The position numbers were made by a program, and so were the translations under genes. Below the pieces are notes generated by a model that was given only the letters and a program-made list of their open reading frames with translations, ran no database searches and was not told the DNA's origin. Positions 24,551 to 32,306 of a DNA stretch of 34,589 nucleotides are shown here, piece after piece (the first letter of the stretch is position 1; each line of letters starts with the position of its first letter). Origin of the DNA: Trichloromonas sp034002365 (GTDB lineage: Bacteria; Desulfobacterota; Desulfuromonadia; Desulfuromonadales; Trichloromonadaceae); assembly GCA_034002365.1 (NCBI GenBank), contig JAVFAR010000015.1, positions 1 through 34,589 of the forward strand. Direction: 5' to 3'.

Positions 24551-24844
24551 ATGACCAAACTGACCGGCAAGCAAGGACGTTTCCTCAAAGGCCTGGGCCA
24601 TCACCTCAATCCGGTGGTGATGGCCGGCAAGGAAGGAGTCACTCCCGCCCTGCTGGCTTCCCTGGAGGAAGCCCTGAAGGTGCATGAATTGATCAAGGTG
24701 AAGGTTCAGGAAGGGTGTGTGATGGATCGCAAGGAGGCCGCAGCCCTGCTGGCGAAAGAGAGCGGCGCGGCGGCGGTGCAGGTTCTCGGACGAACGATCC
24801 TGCTCTATCGCCCGGCGGAAGAACGGAAGATCGAACTTCCTTGA
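24551..24844 (+). CDS. yhbY: YhbY/CRS1-domain RNA-binding protein
   Basis: A 97-residue single-domain CRS1/YhbY (CRM) protein that binds RNA and associates with pre-50S ribosomal subunits in other bacteria. The N-terminal LTGKQGRFLKGLGHHLNPVVMAGKEGVTPALLASLEEAL and the central LIKVKV segment are typical, as is the C-terminal GAAAVQVLGRTILLYRP. A full-length single domain is present. AAAGGA lies eight bases before the ATG at 24551; an upstream in-frame start at 24503 is not needed. Monocistronic. Confidence 0.95.
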   Translation: MTKLTGKQGRFLKGLGHHLNPVVMAGKEGVTPALLASLEEALKVHELIKVKVQEGCVMDRKEAAALLAKESGAAAVQVLGRTILLYRPAEERKIELP

Positions 24845-24900
24845 TTGCATAAGGGGACAGGGGATAAAGCGAAAGAGCCTTCGTGAAATCGTTGTACAAG

Positions 24901-24922
24901 GGGCAGGCCTCCGGGCCTGCCC
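24901..24922. other. GC-rich hairpin between convergent genes
   Basis: A perfect 9-bp stem, GGGCAGGCC/GGCCTGCCC, with tetraloop TCCG lies 56 bases after yhbY and 55 bases after the convergent GGDEF-EAL gene. No T run follows on either strand, so it is not a standard intrinsic terminator, though it may stabilise 3' ends. The rest of 24845-24976 shows nothing else. Confidence 0.6.
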
Positions 24923-24976
24923 TCGTTCGAGAAAGAAACGATTCGGACAGCCCCGAAGTTTAGATTTTTGACCCGC

Positions 24977-27028
24977 CTAAACGTTCGCCGCCACTTCGCA
25001 GTCCGTCACGCTGCGTTGCACCAGCATCTCCCGGATGCGTTCCGCCGGCACCGGGGGACTCATCAGGAAGCCCTGATAGCGGTCGCAGTTCTGGTCAAGC
25101 AGGAACTGACGCTGTTCGTTCGTTTCCACCCCTTCGGCCACCACTTCGAGGCTTAATGTGTGGGCCAGGGCGATGACCGCGCTGACGATGGAGGTGTCGT
25201 CCGAATCCTCGCCGATATCCTTGACGAAGGAACGGTCGATTTTCAGGGCGTGCAGAGGGAAGCGTTTGAGGTAGTTGAGGGAAGAATAGCCGGTACCGAA
25301 GTCATCGATGGAAATCTTCACCCCCAGGGACATCAGCCGTACCAGCTGATCGACGGTGGTTTCCATATTCTGCATGAGAATGCTTTCGGTAATTTCCAGT
25401 TCGAGGCATTCCGGATCGATCCCCGTCTCCTGCAGGATGCTCGCGACCACGTCAGGCAGATCCTGCTGGTGAAACTGGCGGGCGGAAAGGTTCACGGCCA
25501 CGCGGATCGGCGCCAGGCCGGCATGCTGCCAGGCCATGCACTGTTCGCAGGCGGTACGCAACACCCGGCTGCCGATCGGCACGATAAGGCCCGTCTCCTC
25601 CGCCATGGGGATGAAATCCCCAGGAGGAATCATCCCCCGCTTGGGATGGTTCCAGCGCAGCAGCGCCTCGACCCCGGTAATTCGCTCCGAATCCATAAAA
25701 TATTGCGGCTGATAATAAAGAACCAGCTCCTGCCTCTCCAGCGCCTTGCGCAGATCGTTTTCCAGCCCCAGGCGGGTGATGGAAATATCGCTCATCTCCA
25801 CCGCGAAAAACTGATAGTTGTTACGCCCCATCTCCTTGGCGCGGTTCATGGCGGTATCGGCATTTTTCAGCAGGGTATCGACATCGTCGCCATCTTCCGG
25901 GGAGATGGCGATGCCGATACTGGAAGCCATGTGGAGATCGTGCCCCTGAATCCTGAAGGGGGGGCGCAGGGAGTCGAGCACCTTGACCGCGATCTTGGCG
26001 GCATCCTGCTTGGTTGTGAGCCCTTGCAACAGAATCATGAATTCGTCGCCGCCGAGGCGGGCGATCAGGTCGCCGTGGCGAAGGCTGTGGATCAGGCGGG
26101 TGGCGACCGCCTTGAGCAGGAGGTCGCCGACGGCATGGCCGAGACTGTCGTTGATATTCTTGAAACGGTCCAGGTCGAGAAAAAGAACCGCGCGAATTTC
26201 CGACTTTTTTCGGGCCTGGGCAAGTATCGGCGCCAACTGTTCGGCAAACATGCGCCGGTTGGGCAGTCCGGTGAGGGAATCATAAAGGGAAAGATAATCG
26301 ACGGCCTCGCGGCTGAGCATTCCTTCCAGAGCCGCCGCCGCGCGTACTGCAAAAAGTTCGAGCATGGCTTCGGCCAGGCGCTGTTTCTGCAAGGGGCCCT
26401 TACCGGTCACGGCCATGACCCCATGCACCTTGCCGGAACAATCGGTCAGAGCGATGCCGACATAACAGTCCACATCCAATTGCTCGGCAAGATGATCCAT
26501 GGGGAAAAATTGCCGAAGCTGATCGACGACCAACTCGCGCCCCTGTTTGACGGCGATGCCGCAGGGGGTGCCCTCCAGTTCGAATTCAAAGTTTTCCAGA
26601 ATTTGGCCATGGCCAAAGGCCGCCACCGTGCGCACCCGCCGCTCGCTCTCGTCCGTGAAACGGGCGACAAAGGCATAATCGGCACCGGCAACTTCGCTCA
26701 GACTGCGGACCAGGGTAGCGAAAAAATCACTGCCGCGAGCCGAGCCGACATTGCGGATCATGCGATAGAACTCATCCTGCTGGGCGTTGAGCGCCCGGAA
26801 AAAACGGGCGACAAACCAGGCCAGGGCGAAACTGCTGAGAATGACCAGAAGAATATCGAAGACGACTTCCAGGCGGGCCTGTTGCAGCGGATCGGCGTAG
26901 AAGATGCGAGGCAAATAGTTCGAGCTGAAGATCCAGAGAATCCCCAAACCGACATAGACCGCGACAATCCGCCGGATCAGCCCGCCGGGGCTTCCATAAG
27001 GACGCAAACGGTTAAGCGTAAACTTCAT
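24977..27028 (-). CDS. Membrane-bound GAF-GGDEF-EAL protein (cyclic-di-GMP turnover)
   Basis: A 683-residue signalling protein. Two transmembrane segments lie at about 17-37 and 53-75 with a short outer loop. A GAF-like sensor follows (about 97-235), then GGDEF (about 245-410) and EAL (about 420-675). GGDEF is intact at 326-330, and an RHGD inhibitory site (RxxD) sits five residues before it (317-320), so cyclase activity with product inhibition is possible. EAL (454-456) is intact, with NLSARQF, EITES, DDFGTGYSS and AEGVET, so phosphodiesterase activity is also possible. The net direction cannot be predicted. The ATG has GGGGG four bases upstream. It is probably monocistronic. Confidence 0.95.
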   Translation of the reverse strand: MKFTLNRLRPYGSPGGLIRRIVAVYVGLGILWIFSSNYLPRIFYADPLQQARLEVVFDILLVILSSFALAWFVARFFRALNAQQDEFYRMIRNVGSARGSDFFATLVRSLSEVAGADYAFVARFTDESERRVRTVAAFGHGQILENFEFELEGTPCGIAVKQGRELVVDQLRQFFPMDHLAEQLDVDCYVGIALTDCSGKVHGVMAVTGKGPLQKQRLAEAMLELFAVRAAAALEGMLSREAVDYLSLYDSLTGLPNRRMFAEQLAPILAQARKKSEIRAVLFLDLDRFKNINDSLGHAVGDLLLKAVATRLIHSLRHGDLIARLGGDEFMILLQGLTTKQDAAKIAVKVLDSLRPPFRIQGHDLHMASSIGIAISPEDGDDVDTLLKNADTAMNRAKEMGRNNYQFFAVEMSDISITRLGLENDLRKALERQELVLYYQPQYFMDSERITGVEALLRWNHPKRGMIPPGDFIPMAEETGLIVPIGSRVLRTACEQCMAWQHAGLAPIRVAVNLSARQFHQQDLPDVVASILQETGIDPECLELEITESILMQNMETTVDQLVRLMSLGVKISIDDFGTGYSSLNYLKRFPLHALKIDRSFVKDIGEDSDDTSIVSAVIALAHTLSLEVVAEGVETNEQRQFLLDQNCDRYQGFLMSPPVPAERIREMLVQRSVTDCEVAANV

Positions 27029-27130
27029 CGAACCCCCAAAAGGCGATCAGGATTCCGTCAAATGACCGAACCGGAGGACTCTCTCCGGTTTGAATCCATT
27101 TCGTCCAACCTATCAATAACCTAACCTAAT

Positions 27131-27147
27131 AAAAATACAGTATTTTT
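27131..27147. promoter_or_regulatory. 17-bp AT-rich palindrome upstream of the GGDEF-EAL gene
   Basis: AAAAATAC-A-GTATTTTT, a perfect 8-bp inverted repeat around one base, about 100 bases upstream of the GGDEF-EAL start and 60 bases after the dgt stop. It may be an operator. A terminator role is unlikely because the stem is nearly all A-T and the loop would be too tight. Confidence 0.4.
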
Positions 27148-27208
27148 TCAGCTAACCGCAATTGTGGGTAAACGTTTTTAATCACATGCAATTAACACGC
27201 CATAAGGA

Positions 27209-28342
27209 TTAAGCCCGCTCGTAGGGCTCATGGAAGCGAATATATTCATCCATGGCGAAGCGGTCGGTCATGCCGGCGACATAGTCGCAGATGGAGCGCT
27301 CCATGCCGTGCTGGGAGAATTTGTCCTGGATTTCGTAGGGAAGCAGGGTCGGATGGCGGCGGTAGTTCTCGAAAAGGGACTCGAGGATACGTTCGGCCTT
27401 GACCCGCATCCGTTCCACCTTGTAATGGCGATAGAGCTTGTTGCGCAGAAAGATCTTCAATTCGTTGTTTTTCATACGGATTTCATCGCTCAGCCGAACG
27501 AGCCGGCGGGGCCGGCGGCGAACCTCATCCAGGGTCGCGATGCCGTCTTGGCGCAGGTTCTCTTCGGTCGTTCGCACCAGATCGTCGATCAGCACGCCGA
27601 TGAGATGGCTGATCGTCTGGTGGATGTGCCGCTGGCGATCAATTCCGGGAAACTTCCCCTCTACCCTCCGCCAGGTTTCCCGCCACAGGGAAAGGGTGTC
27701 CAGGTCTTCCAGCCCAATGTACCCCGCCTTCAGTCCGTCGTCGATGTCGTGGTTATTGTAGGCGATTTCGTCGGCGAGATCGATGATCTGCGCCTCCAGG
27801 GCCGGGCGGAGATGGGGGGCGTATTCGTCGACGGCTGCGTCGGCGGCCTGGTCGTAGTCGGTGGAATGCTTGATGATCCCCTCGCGGGTTTCCCAGCAGA
27901 GGTTCAAGCCGGTGAAGCCCGGATAGCGCTCTTCGAGAATTTCCACCACCCGCAGTGATTGCTGATTGTGTTCGAAACCGCCGAAATCCGCCATCAGGCG
28001 GTTCAGCACCTGCTCGCCGGTGTGGCCGAAGGGGGTGTGGCCGAGGTCATGGGCCAGGGAAAGCGCCTCAACCAGATCCTCATTGAGGCGCAGCCGCCGG
28101 GCGATGCCCCGGCCGATCTGCGCCACCTCCAGGGAGTGGGTCAGGCGCGTGCGGTAGTAATCCCCTTCATGATTGACGAAGACCTGGGTTTTGTATTCGA
28201 GGCGGCGGAAAGCGGCGCAATGGATAATGCGATCCCGGTCCCGCTCGAAGGGTGGGCGATCGTCCTTGAAGGGTTCGGGATGACGGCGGCCGCGGCTCTG
28301 GGAAGCACGAGCGGCATAGGGGGCGAGATCGGGACGTTCCAT
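27209..28342 (-). CDS. dgt: Deoxyguanosinetriphosphate triphosphohydrolase-like protein
   Basis: HD-domain dNTP triphosphohydrolase-like protein (377 residues) that would split dGTP or other dNTPs to deoxynucleoside and triphosphate. RDRIIHCAAFRRLEYKTQVF is the N-terminal nucleotide region. His69 (RLTHSLEVAQIGR) and the HD pair His98-Asp99 (SLAHDLGHTPFGHTGE) form the metal site, completed by the later Asp in IIDLADEIAYNNHD. This is the shorter class common outside enterobacteria, where substrate range and allostery vary. The ATG at 28342 has AGGAG six bases upstream; the frame extends to 28366 without support. Divergent from rsmD. Confidence 0.95.
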   Translation of the reverse strand: MERPDLAPYAARASQSRGRRHPEPFKDDRPPFERDRDRIIHCAAFRRLEYKTQVFVNHEGDYYRTRLTHSLEVAQIGRGIARRLRLNEDLVEALSLAHDLGHTPFGHTGEQVLNRLMADFGGFEHNQQSLRVVEILEERYPGFTGLNLCWETREGIIKHSTDYDQAADAAVDEYAPHLRPALEAQIIDLADEIAYNNHDIDDGLKAGYIGLEDLDTLSLWRETWRRVEGKFPGIDRQRHIHQTISHLIGVLIDDLVRTTEENLRQDGIATLDEVRRRPRRLVRLSDEIRMKNNELKIFLRNKLYRHYKVERMRVKAERILESLFENYRRHPTLLPYEIQDKFSQHGMERSICDYVAGMTDRFAMDEYIRFHEPYERA

Positions 28343-28505
28343 GGCCGACTCCTGGTAAAGATTCAAAAAACGCTATTAAACCCCTTCCCCCCCGCCCTCG
28401 TCAAGGTGAAAAGCGGCTAAGCTCTTGACCTTGCTGGGGGATCATGTTAGTTTTTTCCGGAACTTACGAGATTTTAACGGATTAATCACGGGGATGGATC
28501 TGCCC

Positions 28506-29075
28506 ATGCGCATCATCAGCGGGACGGCGAAAGGAAAACGCCTGACGACCTTTGCCGGCGAGGCCATCCGTCCGACTCCCGACAAGGTGCGCGGCGCCAT
28601 CTTCAGCATGCTTTACAGCCGCCTCGGCCCCCTGGAGGGACTGAAAGTCCTCGATCTCTTCGCCGGAACCGGCGCTCTTGCCATCGAAGCCCTGAGCCGG
28701 GGCGCCGCCCACGCCTGGCTGGTCGATGCCGGTCGCGACGCCGCCCGGGTCATCCCCATCAATCTGGGTGCCTGCGGACTGGAAAATCGGGGCACCCTGG
28801 TTCGCGCCGAAGCCGCCGCCGCTCTGAAAATCCTGGGAAAAGACAAACCCTTCGACCTCATCTTTCTCGACCCCCCTTATGGCCGCGATCTGCTTCCGGA
28901 GTTGCTGCGCACCCTCGCCGCCGGCCGCTTCCTCGCCCCGGACGGCGTGCTCTGCGCCGAAACGGGGAAAAACGACAGCCTTCCCGAGTCCTTCGAGCCT
29001 CTGGTTCGGGTCGATGAGCGCGCCTACGGCATCACCCGCATCCACCTTTACCGCAATTTGGATTCCGAGGAATAA
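28506..29075 (+). CDS. rsmD: 16S rRNA (guanine966-N2)-methyltransferase
   Basis: SAM-dependent methyltransferase of 189 residues that modifies G966 of 16S rRNA. The N-terminus MRIISGTAKGKRL and RPTPDKVRGAIFSML are typical. The SAM-binding loop is VLDLFAGTGALAIEALSRGA (about 48-67), and the catalytic FLDPPYG is at about 120-126. I prefer the ATG at 28506, where the family normally begins; an in-frame ATG at 28494 would add four residues. A weak promoter candidate, TTGACC near 28426, lies upstream. The next gene, coaD, follows after five bases; this rsmD-coaD pairing is widespread. Confidence 0.96.
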   Translation: MRIISGTAKGKRLTTFAGEAIRPTPDKVRGAIFSMLYSRLGPLEGLKVLDLFAGTGALAIEALSRGAAHAWLVDAGRDAARVIPINLGACGLENRGTLVRAEAAAALKILGKDKPFDLIFLDPPYGRDLLPELLRTLAAGRFLAPDGVLCAETGKNDSLPESFEPLVRVDERAYGITRIHLYRNLDSEE

Positions 29076-29080
29076 CCGCC

Positions 29081-29566
29081 ATGCGCGAACATATCGCCGT
29101 CTATCCCGGCTCCTTCGACCCCATCACCAACGGCCATATCGACATCATCCACCGCGGCCTGGAAGTCTTCGACACCCTCATCGTCGCGGTGGCCCGCAAT
29201 TCGGAAAAGAATGCCCTCTTCACCATCGACGAACGGGTGGAAATGATTCGCGAAGCCCTTGGCGACAACCCGCGGCTGAAGGTAGACTCTTTTCAGGGAC
29301 TGCTCATCGATTACGTCGCCCGCAAAGGGGCGCGGGTCATCCTGCGGGGCTTGCGGGCGGTCTCCGACTTCGAATACGAATTCCAGATCGCCCAGATGAA
29401 CCATTCGGTCAATGACCAGATCGACACCCTCTTCATGATGACCTCGGTCCCCTACGGCTACCTGAGTTCCTCCATCGTCAAGGAAATGGCCAACCACAAC
29501 GGTCCCATCGACCCCTTTGTCCCCCCGGCGGTCAAGCGGGCGCTCGATCGCAAGCACGGACGCTAG
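29081..29566 (+). CDS. coaD: Phosphopantetheine adenylyltransferase
   Basis: The fourth step of coenzyme A synthesis: 4'-phosphopantetheine plus ATP gives dephospho-CoA. The 161-residue length is standard. The nucleotidyltransferase motif TNGH is at about 16-19 in PGSFDPITNGHIDI. RGLRAVSDFEYEFQ and the C-terminal YLSSSIVKEMA loop (the ISSTxVR equivalent) are present. It is second in the rsmD-coaD-DUF1858 run. Confidence 0.98.
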   Translation: MREHIAVYPGSFDPITNGHIDIIHRGLEVFDTLIVAVARNSEKNALFTIDERVEMIREALGDNPRLKVDSFQGLLIDYVARKGARVILRGLRAVSDFEYEFQIAQMNHSVNDQIDTLFMMTSVPYGYLSSSIVKEMANHNGPIDPFVPPAVKRALDRKHGR

Positions 29567-29583
29567 CAGTAAAGGAGAACGGC

Positions 29584-29781
29584 ATGATCACCAAGGAGAT
29601 GATCATTGAAGAGGTGATGCGGCAGCACCCGGAAACGATCGCGGTCTTCAGACGTTTCGGGCTCGACTGCAACGAATGTCAGATTGCCGCTTTCGAGGAG
29701 GTGGGGCATGGGGCGGGAGTGCATGCGGTCGGTGTCGAGGCCCTGCTGACCGAACTGAACCGGGCCATCGGCGCCGCCTGA
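29584..29781 (+). CDS. DUF1858-domain small protein with CxxC motif
   Basis: A 65-residue protein that is essentially one DUF1858 domain, as found alone or fused to redox proteins in anaerobes. The pattern EVMRQHPETIAVFRRFGLDCNEC ends in Cys29-x2-Cys32, which could form a redox disulfide or bind metal. A conserved-looking VGVEALLTELNRAI helix follows. The ribosome site AAAGGAG lies six bases before the ATG. It lies 17 bases after coaD, so it is probably co-transcribed. A redox role is inferred from the family and CxxC only. Confidence 0.9.
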   Translation: MITKEMIIEEVMRQHPETIAVFRRFGLDCNECQIAAFEEVGHGAGVHAVGVEALLTELNRAIGAA

Positions 29782-29813
29782 ATCAAAATCGTTTCACCAC
29801 AGGACACCGAGAT

Positions 29814-29868
29814 CACAGAGAAAAACGGAGAGTTAAAGACAAAAGCCGACAGGGCGAAGATCTCTGTG
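29814..29868. repeat. Inverted repeat of the CACAGAG type in the 29782-29875 gap
   Basis: CACAGAGA at 29814-29821 pairs with TCTCTGTG at 29861-29868, and the surrounding text (CACCACAGGACACCGAGATC, then on the other strand GAGAACACAGAGATC) is purine-rich. It resembles, from memory, a short dispersed intergenic repeat seen in many deltaproteobacterial genomes. It lies between convergent genes and lacks a T run, so I do not call it a terminator. Confidence 0.5.
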
Positions 29869-29875
29869 TTCTCCC

Positions 29876-30598
29876 TCAATAGTCTTCCATCGTTTCCAAC
29901 TGGTCAACCAGGCGTTCCAGGGCCGCGACCACCCGTTCCTCCAGCCGCGCCCCCTTCTCCGCGCTTGCCTTGCCCGGATCGCCCCAGACCCCGCCGGGCC
30001 AGCAGCGGCGCTTGTCGCGCACCAGAATTCCGGCGGGAAAATCGGGAAACTCCCGTGCCGCCGTCCCCTTGATCAGCTGCGGATGGCTGTGCAGAATCCG
30101 CGACGTTTCGATCTCCCCCGCGTGCGCATCCCCTTCCGTCTCAATCAGCCCCCTCCCCTCCTTTGAAGCCAGCATGTATTCGGTCAGGACCGCGACGCGA
30201 CAGTCGGCGAAGCGGACCAGCAGCTCCTCACCGACGTCGATCAGCGCCGACAGATGGGTGCCGCCGGCGTGGCCGGTGAGCAGCACGAAGTGACGCAAGC
30301 CTTGCCCATAGAGGGAAGAGACGATATCAAAGGCGAGAGATTTGAGGGTTTCGGTGCGGATGGAAAGGGTGCCGGGATGACGGGAAGTCGAACGGCAGAC
30401 GCCGTAGGGAATCGGCGGGGCGATGAAGATCGGCCGCCGCGCCGCCAGCTTGCGCCCGACTTCCGTCGCGTGCAGGGTATCGGTCGCCAGGGGCAGATGG
30501 GGGCCGTGCTCCTCGGTGGCGCCGAAGGGGATCAGGACGGTACGGGTCTTCTCCAGCCCGGCGACGAACTCGGGCATGGTCAGCTCTTCGATAATCAT
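29876..30598 (-). CDS. Creatininase-family metal-dependent amidohydrolase, linked to queuosine genes
   Basis: A 240-residue member of the creatininase family, metal enzymes that cleave amide bonds in rings or side chains. The metal-binding N-terminal block is GATEEHGPHLPLATD (Glu30, His34, Asp40). TGHAGGTH (about 108-115) and DAHAGEIETS (about 157-166) supply further ligands. The family includes creatininase, MftE peptidase and archaeal FAPy deformylase, and the sequence alone does not say which reaction is used. It is last in a minus-strand run after yacG-queD-queE, 13 bases after queE, so a link to deazapurine or pterin chemistry is possible. The ATG at 30598 has an AAGGA site. Confidence 0.88.
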   Translation of the reverse strand: MIIEELTMPEFVAGLEKTRTVLIPFGATEEHGPHLPLATDTLHATEVGRKLAARRPIFIAPPIPYGVCRSTSRHPGTLSIRTETLKSLAFDIVSSLYGQGLRHFVLLTGHAGGTHLSALIDVGEELLVRFADCRVAVLTEYMLASKEGRGLIETEGDAHAGEIETSRILHSHPQLIKGTAAREFPDFPAGILVRDKRRCWPGGVWGDPGKASAEKGARLEERVVAALERLVDQLETMEDY

Positions 30599-30611
30599 CC
30601 TTTTTCCTTCC

Positions 30612-31373
30612 CTACAAAACCCCGAGCAGGCGATGGGTCTGGGGGATGACCCGCACCGGCGGATGAATCCGCGCCGCCGCCGCCTGCAGGGCGAGCTGAT
30701 CCCGGCCGGAAAGAGCCGGCTTGCCGTCGACCGTCAGCGCCTGCAGGATCAGCGGCCACTCCGGAGCTGTCTCCCGCAGCAGCGAGGCGGCCGTTTCGAT
30801 CTCCTCGACGGAAGTCTCGGGCCCCGCCACCGCCTTGGCCTGCCCCGGTCTGTTCCGGGCGACTTCGAGAAAGCTCCGATGGATTTCCCAGGGGGTCGGG
30901 ACGCCGGTTACCGACGCCAGCTTGAGATCCATGGAAATAAAGGAAAGGTGCGGCAAGAGCGGCGCCAGGGCTTTGGGCAGGGTGCCGTTGGTCTCCAGAT
31001 GCAGCGGCAGCAGCCGCGCCAGCTCCGGCAGCCAGTTCCCGAGCAGCTCGCCGTGCAGCAGCGGCTCGCCGCCGGTGAGGCTCAGGGAATGATGCACCCC
31101 CGGCATCCGCCGCAGCCAATCTTCGAGGAGGGCGAGGAGCGTGGGCAGGGAAACCGGATTAGGGAGCGCACGGAAGGTGCCCGAACCGGGGGCCTCCTCC
31201 ACCAGGCAGTCGGCCGCCGGCGCGAAGGGGGTGTCGCAATAGGCGCAATCCAGATTGCAGCCGGACAGGCGCACGAAGATCTGCCGGCAGCCGACCATCA
31301 GCCCCTCCCCCTGGATGGAGGAAAAGACCTCGATCAGGTGGCCCTCAGTCGGCGAGGTAGCTGGCGCAGGCAT
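30612..31373 (-). CDS. queE: 7-carboxy-7-deazaguanine synthase (radical SAM)
   Basis: Radical SAM enzyme of 253 residues that converts 6-carboxytetrahydropterin to 7-carboxy-7-deazaguanine in queuosine synthesis. EVFSSIQGEGLMVGCRQIFVR is the family N-terminus. The cluster motif C-x3-C-x2-C is at Cys39, Cys43 and Cys46 (SGCNLDCAYCDTP). SLTGGEPLLH and LETNGTLP follow. The ATG at 31373 lies inside queD, and the two genes overlap by 29 bases. queC and folE are not in the window. Confidence 0.95.
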   Translation of the reverse strand: MPAPATSPTEGHLIEVFSSIQGEGLMVGCRQIFVRLSGCNLDCAYCDTPFAPAADCLVEEAPGSGTFRALPNPVSLPTLLALLEDWLRRMPGVHHSLSLTGGEPLLHGELLGNWLPELARLLPLHLETNGTLPKALAPLLPHLSFISMDLKLASVTGVPTPWEIHRSFLEVARNRPGQAKAVAGPETSVEEIETAASLLRETAPEWPLILQALTVDGKPALSGRDQLALQAAAARIHPPVRVIPQTHRLLGVL

Positions 31374-31716
31374 ATTCCGATTCCCAGACGTTGACCTTGT
31401 AGACCGTCACCTTGTCGGTATTGAGGCGCGCGGAGAGCTTTTCGAAGAGGAATTTGGCAATGTTCTCCGAAGACGGGCTGTTGCTCACGAAAGGTTCGAT
31501 CTCGTTGAGATACTTGTGATCGAGCAGATCGAGCACGGCCTTGGTCTCGCGTTTGAGGATCTTGAAGTCGATGCCGAGCCCGGCCTTGTCCAGCTCGCGG
31601 GCGGTCACCGTCACCTCGACCTTCCAGTTGTGGCCGTGCAGGTTTTCGCAACCCCCCTGATAGTTGATGAGATTGTGCGCGGCGGCGAAATGGGTATGAA
31701 TTTTCAGGCGATACAT
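31345..31716 (-). CDS. queD: 6-carboxy-5,6,7,8-tetrahydropterin synthase
   Basis: A 123-residue QueD/PTPS-fold enzyme that makes 6-carboxytetrahydropterin from dihydroneopterin triphosphate, the step before QueE. The zinc histidines are His14 (FAAAHNL), His27 and His29 (ENLHGHNW), and the catalytic cysteine is Cys23. LDHKYLNEIEPF and the C-terminal VNVWESEYACASY complete the active site. It overlaps queE and follows the yacG-like gene by 18 bases. Confidence 0.97.
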   Translation of the reverse strand: MYRLKIHTHFAAAHNLINYQGGCENLHGHNWKVEVTVTARELDKAGLGIDFKILKRETKAVLDLLDHKYLNEIEPFVSNSPSSENIAKFLFEKLSARLNTDKVTVYKVNVWESEYACASYLAD

Positions 31717-31734
31717 GATGTTATCCTCTAATTT

Positions 31735-31932
31735 TCAATAGGTTTGCGAATCGTCCTCGTCGACCGTCGCCGCCGGTTGCCCGGCGATGCGATATTCCTC
31801 GTCGGCCCAGCGGCCGAGGTCGATCAGCCGGCACTTTTCCGAACAAAAGGGCCGGTTTTCATTTCCGGCCCAACTCACCCGCGCCCCGCAGCGGGGACAG
31901 CGGACTTTGAGAACTTCAACTTTCGCGGTCAT
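31735..31932 (-). CDS. yacG: YacG-like zinc-binding protein (putative DNA gyrase inhibitor)
   Basis: A 65-residue zinc-finger protein. The two Cys pairs are CPRC (Cys12, Cys15) and FCSEKC (Cys30, Cys34), and the family signature RPFCSEKCRLIDLGRWADEEYRI is nearly complete. In E. coli YacG binds GyrB and inhibits gyrase; the same role is only inferred here. The acidic C-terminus (VDEDDSQTY) is short. I prefer the ATG at 31932 with AGGA eight bases upstream over the ATG at 31941. It heads the queD-queE-creatininase run. Confidence 0.92.
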   Translation of the reverse strand: MTAKVEVLKVRCPRCGARVSWAGNENRPFCSEKCRLIDLGRWADEEYRIAGQPAATVDEDDSQTY

Positions 31933-31962
31933 TAGGCGCATCCTGTTGCAGGGTTGGCGTTA

Positions 31963-31991
31963 ATCTTACCCGTTCCCGAAACGGAAGCCAA
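31963..31991 (-). promoter_or_regulatory. Candidate sigma-70 promoter of yacG-queD-queE operon
   Basis: On the minus strand TTGGCT (31991-31986), a 17-base spacer and TAAGAT (31968-31963), about 30 bases before the yacG ATG. The -10 matches four of six bases, so this is a moderate candidate. Confidence 0.5.
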
Positions 31992-32306
31992 GCGTTCAAG
32001 CGTTGGCGGATTCACATCATTTTCCGGCTTCTTCCTCTGCCGGTTCCTCGGAGGCGATGGTGATGTTAGCTTGTAACCAAATCACGATACCACAGGAATC
32101 ATTCTTTTTCCCTCAGGTTGCCTGCCGTTGCGGATCCAGCGAAATTTCCCGTTGACAGAAACCGCTTTCTTGTCTTAATGTTCCTGCCATTAAATTTTAG
32201 TTAATTAATTTTCAATATTGAAGGGGCGTCCAAACCGTTTCGGGTTCTGCCACAAAATCTCGACCGGCACAAGTCTCTCCCACGACACCCCCATCAAAAA
32301 AATCAA
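31992..32306. other. Intergenic region at the boundary with the secretion locus, with a possible gene remnant
   Basis: On the minus strand an open frame of 31 codons ends in TGA at 32019-32017. Its last residues, ITIASEEPAEEEAGK, look like the acidic tail of a protein, but there is no ribosome site and a stop lies at 32113-32115, so it may be a decayed C-terminus. On the plus strand TTGACA (32152-32157) with TTAATG 17 bases on is a weak promoter candidate for the ABC transporter gene. A perfect 12-bp palindrome, TTCAATATTGAA, lies at 32210-32221 beside TTAATTAA. Confidence 0.5.

Noticed and set aside
24433..24687. An 84-codon plus-strand frame starting in the second palindrome.
   Set aside because: It starts upstream of the yhbY promoter and runs out of frame into yhbY, with no ribosome site or domain.
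24901..24922. An intrinsic terminator between yhbY and the GGDEF-EAL gene.
   Set aside because: The stem is strong but no T run follows on either strand.
25160..27124. A 654-codon plus-strand frame opposite the GGDEF-EAL gene.
   Set aside because: Shadow of a gene with all GGDEF and EAL motifs intact.
27029..27208. A possible c-di-GMP (GEMM) riboswitch upstream of the GGDEF-EAL gene, suggested by a hairpin at about 27069-27090.
   Set aside because: The conserved GEMM core and its second paired helix are not visible; only a simple stem remains.
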